Below are positions 57,081 to 64,000 of a stretch of 64,000 nucleotides of DNA, in pieces. Position 1 is the stretch's first letter, and the number at the start of each line of letters is the position of its first letter. The DNA comes from Copromyces sp. CBS 386.78. Taxonomy: Eukaryota; Ascomycota; Sordariomycetes; Sordariales; Sordariaceae. Position numbers and translations under genes: made by a program. The notes under the pieces are model-generated. The model saw only the letters and a list, made by a program, of their open reading frames with translations. It was not told the DNA's origin and searched no databases. The stretch covers positions 62,001 through 126,000 of the forward strand of contig MU839119.1 of NCBI GenBank assembly GCA_030685235.1, written 5' to 3'.

Positions 57081-59103
57081 TTTCCCTTATTGGCGTTGTA
57101 TGCTAGTTATACGTGTATTGCGCTATATACTTTACGTGCTAGTAGGAGTGTTGCCTCCTCCTCTAGTATCCCGGGTAGCGTTGCCTCCCTTCTTTCCTCC
57201 TCCTTTACCTCTCTATATATTTCTTCCTCTTATATTACCGCGAGGTCGGCTTCGTCCTTTTATTTGTGTGCTAGTTGGACCGCGGCGGTTAGTTTTATTA
57301 GTTTACTTAAGGTCTATACCTTCCTATATAAATACGTTTCGCTAGATAGATAGTGCTATTTGTATTGAGGTAGTAGGATTGCGGCTTGCTTTAGGCTATT
57401 TGCCGCGGGTAGGTTGAAGGTGAGGGCGTTTTCGAAGTTGTAACGCCGGTTGTAATGCCGGTTGTAATACTGCTTAGAATTGTATTAATGTAGTTGAAGG
57501 GGGGGTTTGAGTGTTAATTAGCGTAGTTAATCGGGGGGTTCGAAGGTCGTTAGCGAAAGCTTTTGAATTATAAAATCTATTTCGTAAATATTTTATACGG
57601 TTAAAGTCGTAATATTTTAAATATTCATTTTCGTTATTAAAGCCTTTTTAAAGTTATTAGTGAGGGTAGAAATCTTATTTAATTAATTTTAATAACGGCG
57701 GTTGGGTTTTAAAATTAGGGAGTAAAGAATACGAATATAATAAATTATATTACTTAGTAAATTTGCCCGTATATAGTTTAAATTCGTCGGGGTATAGTTT
57801 GGTTACCAATAGTATAGTACTAAGAGTTTTGCGATATTATATTATAATTTTATTGAGCGCGTTCTAATATACCTAATTAGGAGCGTCGTTTAATTAGGGG
57901 ATATTGAAATGGTTTTTCTTCGTAAATTGTATTTCCTTTTCGAATTTTTCGTTAATTCTACGCTTTATAGTACGAAGGAGGCTAAAGTTCTACGTTACGG
58001 TTGCGATAATTAGGTTATTACCTATATATAGAAGGATAGTTAATTTGTTGTAAAATATAAAAGGATAAGTATAATTATAATATTACTGCTAACGATAAAA
58101 CTCTTTAAATTTCGGTTAGCCGATTTAATTAGTGATATAGTTCGATAACCAAAGTTTAATTTCTCGTTAACATAATAGGTGGCCTACTCCTCCTTTAATA
58201 CTATATATATTTTTTTTAAATAAGTAATAATAGCCGTTTGCTACGAAAAGAAGGAGTAAAGCCTTTTTTAAACGGTATTAAAAATTTTAATAGTAGACGT
58301 ATAGTATATATATTTTTAGAGGGTATAAAGATTAGTTCGTAAATATTCTACGGTATTTAGGAGAGGTTCTAAGTTGTTTATACTATCCGTTAAACGGTTA
58401 AATCGAATAATTACCTTTCAATCTTCCTTATTAAATTTTTCTAAGGCTGTTATATAATTGGGTTATATTGGTAGTATACGTATTTATATCGATACCGATA
58501 CTTCTTATTATATTTGAATAGTAGTTATAACGGCGTGAGTATAGGTAATTTCTTGGGCGGCTTTCTTATTCTACTTTCGTTTAATATATAATATTATATT
58601 TTTATTAATATAAAAGATATAAAGTTAGCGTTTAGTTTAGGGATAAACCCTTTTGACGGCTGCCCTTATTATTATATTGTAGTTTATAATAGTTATAGAT
58701 AGTTTTATAATACTAATAGCTTTACGACGAATATTAATTTAGTTTATTAACTAATTAAATCCTTTTTATTTCTCGTTATTAATAAAGTTAAATCCGTAGT
58801 TAAAAATATATTTAATACCTATTATACCGATAATTTAGAAGAAGGCGAGACCTTTGTTGTTCGTTTTGTATATATTATCGTATATTTAGACCGTTAGGTA
58901 TTATTTCTAGTATTACTTATATTAGGGATTGTTTTAGAAGAGCGTAGTCGGTTTATTAGATTTATTAATATTACCCTAAGCCTAGTTAACTTTATAATAA
59001 ATTTCCTTTTCGTTAAATAATTTTATTATTAGTTAGAAAGGGTTATAATTAGTATTGTACTGCTTTTTGAGCGTATATTAAAGGTTTTCGAATTACTATA
59101 TTA
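57081..59103. other. RIP-degraded interior of the transposon
   Basis: AT-rich. Frames on the plus strand between 58500 and 59050 are fairly open (YYTDNLEEGETFVVRFVY) and face the minus-strand relic on the right, but no motif is recognisable. The stretch 57090-57350 is less AT-rich and pyrimidine-rich on +. Confidence 0.4.
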
Positions 59104-59104
59104 T

Positions 59105-59755
59105 AAAATGAAGATTTGGAAATTAGTTGCGTAAGTCCTTTATAATTTTACGGTTCTTTATAGTAGGGTAGTAAAGATATTAGGCGATGAAAGTCTTATA
59201 TTTAGCTTTAAATATTCTACGGATTTATATTATTTTTATATTAGGATAATTATAATTAGTATAGCTATTTTTAATTTCAAAGGTTTATTTCCTAAAATTC
59301 GTTTTTAGCGCTTTAACGACTCTTCTTTAAGGATATCCCCGTTTGGTTGTTAATGTAGATTTATTATAGGCGATGGAGTCGCGGATTTTGCCGGCGCGGT
59401 ATATAAATTCGATTTTAGTATAACCGAAATTTATAACGAAATTGTTTAAGCGGCCTTTAATAAGTTCGTAGCCGTTATACCTTTTATTCCAATCTTTAAT
59501 TACTTTATCGAATTCGTTGAGTATATTATAGTGAATTGTAAAGAGGGGATGAACGTTAGGATTGTTATTGCTATTATGATCGTTATCGTTATAAGGATTA
59601 TTGGGGTTGAAATTTATAGGTTTTCTTCTTGTTGATTGGGCTGGGGTAGGTTTGAGATTTATAGGCTTAGTTGGCTAGGTAGAGGTAGGGTCGTCGCTAC
59701 GGTTGTATGCGCCCGTCGGTTGGGTCGCTGTATTAGCTATTTGCGTTACAATTAG
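59105..59755 (-). pseudogene. Third ORF relic of the transposon, unrecognised
   Basis: A minus-strand frame stays protein-like for over 200 codons with few stops in its first half: QPTGAYNRSDDPTST, QSTRRKPINFNPNNPYND, HPLFTIHYNILNEFDKVIKD, YNGYELIKGRLNNFVINFGY and KIEFIYRAGKIRDSIAYNKS. Stops accumulate later. It ends where the nested TIR element was inserted upstream. It may be an extra gene carried by this Harbinger group or part of an older nested element; not identified. Confidence 0.4.
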
Positions 59756-59903
59756 TTAGGAAAATATATAGAAAAAATAACAGATTATTCTTTATTATTA
59801 ATAGATGTTAGTACTTTATTTATTTGGGGAGATTTTATGATGTACGATATAGTAGATTGATTTTATAGATAGGGGGTAATGATGTAAGAAGTTTGGTGGA
59901 GGA

Positions 59904-60897
59904 CATTACTGTTAATCTGGGGGTGCAGGTAACGGTACCAGCGTGGTGCGGTTCGTTGTAAGCAAACACGTTCTTTTAGAATAACCGTTCAGCTCAAGAA
60001 AACCGTTCAGCTCAGAAAAACCGTTTCAAGCAAATCCCTAACCTCTGATTGGTTGGTTTGGTTTGGGAATAGGAGCTCTTGCCTTTTTCTTTTTTATACT
60101 ACGAAATCATCTCATATCTAAGGGTAAGGTAACCAAGCCCTCGGTACTCCCAATACCTAGCTCGTCACTTCCCATTCAAACCATCACCTTCCTAAGTCCT
60201 CGTCACTTCCCTTTCAAACCATCACCTTCCTAAGTCTTCGTCACTTCCCTTTCAAACTATCACCTTCCCAACCGAAGTCTTCGTCACCCAATCTTCGTCG
60301 CCCACCCAAGTCTTCGTTACCCAATCTTCGTCGCCTACCCAAATCAAACCACCACTATCGTCATCATCGTCGTCATCTTCGTCGTCGTCGCTATAGAAAT
60401 TAGTAAACGAAAAATAAGGATGCAATTGTACTTATCTGATGATGATGATAATGATGATGGTGATGATGGTGATGATGGTGATAATGGTGATAAAAAGGAT
60501 GAAGTTGGGAGAGTTGGGGAGTTGATGGGACTTTGGCATTTTAAAGTCCCCAACTTTGGTTGACGTCATCCTTTTTTCTCTCCTTTTTTCTCTCCTTTTT
60601 TCTCTCCTTCTTTCTCTCCTTCTTTGTCTCATTGTACCTTCCAACCATCTTTCTTTCATCGCCCCTTCCCAAAAGGGGAGTTTCTTCAACTCTTTTAGCT
60701 CCCGGCCTCCCGCCCATCGCACATGGCGCCCCGGTTTTCCTCCAGCCAATCAGAGCCCAGGGATCCTCTTAGAACGGTTTTCCTGAGGTGTACGGTTATT
60801 TTCCAGAGAACCGTTACTCTGAGCTGAACGGATGTCACCGTGCGATCACGGTTATCCTCAAAAAACAGTTTTCTGAAGGCCCGGATTCCCGGTAATG
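59904..60897. mobile_element. TIR element (MITE-like, ~1.0 kb), copy 2, nested in the Harbinger relic
   Basis: Starts CATTACTGTTAATCTGGGGG, ends (inverted) CATTACCGGGAATCCGGGCC. It carries the same subterminal AACCGTTCAGC motifs, the same CGTCATC tract and TTTTTTCTCTCC tract, in the same order as 29256-30150. Extra copies of a ~40-bp unit (cacttccctttcaaac...) at 60160-60260 make it ~100 bp longer than copy 1. It has normal base composition within RIPped DNA, so it arrived after the host element had been mutated. Confidence 0.88.
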
Positions 60898-61157
60898 GAA
60901 GCGATACGACGATACGTACTAGAAAATCATTAAGTTTAGTCTAGATTATTAGGTTAGTTAGTATAATACGAAAAGTGGCTTGTATAGGGGTTAGAATATA
61001 TAATGAATTATAATTTAAGGGCTTGGCGGTCGTAGTACGAGCGAAATTGGTGCTGACGGGGACGGGACGGCAGGGTTAGGGTTTTATATAGGAGAAAAAA
61101 GTAGATTACGGTCCGAATAGAGTTTTTTGACGGTGCGAGTAGAGTCGCTCTTTACAA

Positions 61158-62215
61158 TTATAAAGCGGGTAAATCCTCTTCCTCCTCCTCCTCTTTTATA
61201 ATACTTAACTTCTTTTTAAATACTTTAAAGTACGCTTCTTTTATATTCTTTAAAATAATTACGAAGTAGTGCGCCCTCGATTCTAACTCTTCCCATTCGC
61301 GTAGGGTATAAATACCAATATTAGGATAGACTTGCGCTTTTTAATCCTTTTCGAATATTGCGACCGCCTTCGCTATTTATTCGTACGTAACCGCTTTATC
61401 TAACGTAGAGATCGCGTTAGTAAAATATTTAAAACTCTCGCTAATAGCTTCGCTATTATTCTTTCTCTTCTTCTTTTTAGGATTAGTCGCTGAAGCAGCT
61501 TTTTTCTTACCGTCGCGCATATAGGTAAGGACTGCGAATTCGCCGTCGAAATCCTCGTCGTCTAAATTATAAGGCGTATCTATAAGTAGGATTTTTTAGC
61601 GAAATAGGAACGTACCGATTATTAAAGCGTTATAGCTAGTAGTACCCTAGTTATTAGAGAAGGCCTCTTTTATAAGATTATAGTGCGGGAAGGTCTTAGT
61701 TTTAAATTAGGTATATTCTTTATAGCTTTATTATACTATTAATAAGTATTTCTTACTTATTTAAATTAGTTATAAATTATATTAACTTTTAAGAAGGAGT
61801 CTTATATAAAATTTTTAATAGTATAGAAATTAATATTATTATTGTAACTAAAGCCGGATTAGTTAACGAAGTTAGCGAAAGTTTATTAAGTATATTATTT
61901 ACGCTTAAAGTAATCGATTTTATTATATACTTATATAGTATTAAATTCGATATTATACTTTTTACGTAAAGTATTTACGATATTATAATATACTATTTCT
62001 TTATACCCGATTTGGCTCGTAAGGCTATTATCGACGACTTCCTTAAGCTTGTTAAGTAGAATCTTCTTCTAGGTATCGGTCTATTACCAAACTTTCTTAT
62101 ACGCTCTCTTTTTATTAATAGCCTAGGAAGTAATTAGTTAGGAGGCTTAGGAGGCCTATATAGAAGGCGGTTAGCTTATTTCGCTAGTATTAGTCGATAT
62201 CGAAGGTGTAAAAAA
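61158..62215 (-). pseudogene. Myb/SANT-like accessory gene relic of the Harbinger element
   Basis: Reading through stops, the frame shows a Ser/Gln-rich start in which every expected Gln in PPSI-stop-AS-stop-AS-stop is TAG/TAA. Next come KKRAYKKVW, a helix KKILLNKLKEVVDNS, VNTLRKKYNIEFNTI, VNQSGFSYNNNINFY (the 'SGFGWD' position), the '(R/K)-T-FPHYNLI' block, NN-stop-GTTSYNALIIGTFL, an acidic NLDDEDFDGEF, a Lys-rich nuclear-signal-like patch PKKKKRKNNSEA and a C-terminal acidic tail. Myb/SANT-like proteins bind the TIRs and import the transposase in active Harbingers. Inactive here. Confidence 0.75.
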
Positions 62216-62465
62216 AAGGTTTATATTATATTATATCAATTATAAGTATATATATATAATATATATATAAAAATTTCAGACTCTACGATTATAGGGCACC
62301 AAACGGTACTCTAAAATTCCGCTCTGAACTATAATAGGGTGGAACTTAAGATTTCGGCATTTTGCGGTAATTTCCAGTTTAGAGAGGTCCGTGCAGGCTC
62401 TCTGAATGGGCACTTCAGAGTAAGGCGTTCAGAGGCCTATTTCAGAGCATCCAAATACGCCCTTA

Positions 62466-62900
62466 ATCAATCAAGACATTTACCACCACCTCCATCGTCT
62501 CACGTGATCACCTCCTTCGTCATGGTTCAACGCCTCATACGCCACCCGCATTACCCAACTTGCCGCCGAGGACGCCGTCAATACTCCTGCCAAGGCCCGT
62601 GCCGACCTGGCCGCTCTACTCGCTGATCGCCAGGATCGAAAGCTGGTTCGGGGGACCGAGGCAGCCCAACGGCAATCGACGAGGCGACGCGCTACGATAT
62701 TGTCAAATTATCAAGGTATACATGGATAGCCAGACTTCTAGTCCAGTAGGTGCCTCCCTATCTAGATAACCTCATACACTACATATGCGGTACAAAGATC
62801 CCCTCATACTCATAACTCAATATCTAAACTGTCTAACGATACTACCGCATAAAGACTAGCCTCCCAATATCCCTAGATCTTGTACTTAAACCCTAGTAAC
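62466..62900. other. Short normal-composition segment between two degraded repeats
   Basis: Less AT-rich than either side. Open frames on + (62339-62769) are short and Arg/Pro-rich, without gene structure. Confidence 0.4.
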
Positions 62901-64000
62901 TCTCGAAAAGGATAGAGACAAGGATTACTAAAATTAATCACCTTTTACTACATACCTTTTGATCTCCACCCTACGTACTAATCTGACAATTAACAGTCTG
63001 ATTCGTACTTAGGGGGTGCTAAGTTCGAGTCACGTTCGAGGCAAAAGAAAAAAAAAAAAGATTCTTGCCCGAGGCTAAAAGAAGATAAAGCCAATAATAA
63101 TTCGTCCAAAACTCCAAAATAAAAATCCAAAAATAAAAAGACCACCTAAACTAAGCCAGCTTCCGTCAGGTAATACTAAGGTATCCGTCGTTCAGCTGGG
63201 GGGGTGTATTAGAATATAGGGTTAGTGAAGAAGCTACTACTCTGACAATGTCGGAGCTCCAATTTTGCATCTGGTGTAGTGGTGCCAATTTGACAATTAA
63301 TAGTCTGAATATTAAATCGCTACGCTACGAAACTATTTAGAAAAGTACTTATATCTTACCTACCTTCTATATTAGTACTATTAATTAAGATAGTTATAAT
63401 AACTCTTCCTACTACTAACTCTTCTATTAAAACCTCCCGTCTTTATTTTAATATACCTAACAAGTATAGGGACTAAGAAAACGAGTTTCTTAGTCTCGCC
63501 GAAGGGTATTAGCTAATTAATTACCTCCTAAATAGAAAATTAGCCCTTATTTTTAATAAATAATCCCTTTCTTTATATCCTCTCTCCGCTATAGCAACCA
63601 CCCGTATTACCTTAGTACAAGCAAACATTACGAGGTTAAAAAACGGCACCCTTCGATATATTTATTTAAATACCTTTAAAGGAGTAGATAATATTAATTA
63701 TTCTTTTACTACCGTATTTATTCTTCGCCCTATAATACGAATAATAATATTATTTTCTATAATAATATTCTTAATAACGACTTCTATTAATTTGGGTATT
63801 TAAAAAGGTACTTAAATGCCTTATATTATTAAAATTATTAGTAGATTTATTAAGGATTAGATTAGAGATTTATTAATATCCCCGTTTAACTTTATTTAAA
63901 TTAGTAAAAATTAATTCCTTAACGATTAAAATTCTAATAGCCTATAGTATAAAATCGTTAGCGATTTTAAATTTTATAATAGTAAGATTAAGGCTTAGAT
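62901..64000. repeat. AT-rich degraded repeat, possibly LTR retroelement remnant
   Basis: RIP-like TA-rich composition resumes from about 63300 to the edge. An 18-bp motif TGACAATTAACAGTCTGA at ~62985 recurs with one change at ~63289. A purine run CTGGGGGGG followed by TGTATTAGAATATAGGG at ~63197-63223 looks like a polypurine tract plus LTR start. The partner LTR and any coding domain are not visible, so this stays tentative. Confidence 0.4.

Larger units (their letters stand above)
54393..62462. mobile_element. RIP-degraded PIF/Harbinger DNA transposon, 8.07 kb
   Basis: The left end GGGCGTGTTTGGATGCTCTG (54393 on) and the inverted right end GGGCGTATTTGGATGCTCTG (62462 back) match over ~25 bp. 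Both are flanked by TTA (54390-54392, 62463-62465), the 3-bp target duplication of PIF/Harbinger. The interior is extremely rich in TA dinucleotides. It contains a DDE transposase relic on + (about 55000-55900) and a Myb/SANT-like accessory relic on - (61158-62215), the gene pair of Harbinger elements. Gln and Trp codons have become stops, as RIP (C-to-T at CpA on both strands) would produce. A ~1 kb un-RIPped element is inserted at 59904-60897, so the original was ~7 kb. Confidence 0.92.

Noticed and set aside
60344..60786. Open frames in the TIR element coding SSPSSPSS/FFLSFFLSFFLS-type proteins
   Set aside because: Low-complexity translations of trinucleotide and CTTTTTTCT tracts; equally open on both strands and without gene structure.

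Overview
The window is nuclear DNA of a filamentous ascomycete, most like a Sordariomycete of the Neurospora/Sordaria type. The reasons are: short GT-AG introns with CTAAC-type branch sites, C-ending codons in real exons, polyQ and polyA tracts in housekeeping proteins, and an 8 kb AT/TA-rich block in which transposon genes are riddled with Gln/Trp-to-stop changes, as expected of repeat-induced point mutation (RIP). No species assignment is claimed. All gene models were built by hand from open frames plus matching splice phases.

Left arm (1-8.2 kb): a thioesterase-domain protein cut by the window edge (-), a Ugo1/SLC25A46-like modified mitochondrial carrier (-), a mitochondrial adrenodoxin-type [2Fe-2S] ferredoxin (+), and the ribosome-biogenesis factor Rrp15 (-). 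Right-centre (36-52 kb) is again housekeeping: a PLP-dependent class V aminotransferase/MoCo-sulfurase-like protein (-), a small two-exon membrane protein (+), class II fructose-bisphosphate aldolase with seven exons (-), a small ABM-domain monooxygenase-like protein (-), an intron-containing tRNA-Ser(GCU) (+), and a Cys-rich orphan (-).

The middle (about 12.7-34.4 kb) is a gene-poor accessory island. It holds five diverged paralogues of one unrecognised family, at 12.8, 15.4, 18.6-20.8, 23.6-24.5 and 33.0-34.3 kb on both strands. Each begins with a ~100-150-residue domain having the order G-[GR]-I-[ML]-W-L-P, then H-P-V-V-[IL]-[IL]-S, then T-S-F-G, then a basic -K-S-[YW]-V. In four of the five a phase-0 intron lies just before the T-S-F-G block. 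I suggest, as inference, that this is a MazF/PemK-like small beta-barrel. Behind it sit fast-evolving linkers, in one case a large tandem repeat array, and in three members C-terminal transmembrane segments. Small orphan genes, a relic pseudogene, a 355-bp MITE with 30-bp identical TIRs and TTA target duplications, a 59-bp tandem array between 13-bp inverted repeats, a three-copy dispersed palindrome and one copy of a ~0.9 kb TIR element lie between them.

The right end (54.4-62.5 kb) is a complete but RIP-degraded PIF/Harbinger transposon: TTA target duplication, GGGCGT... TIRs, DDE transposase on + and Myb/SANT-like accessory gene on -. A second, un-RIPped copy of the ~1 kb TIR element is nested in it. 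The last kilobase is a further AT-rich degraded repeat.
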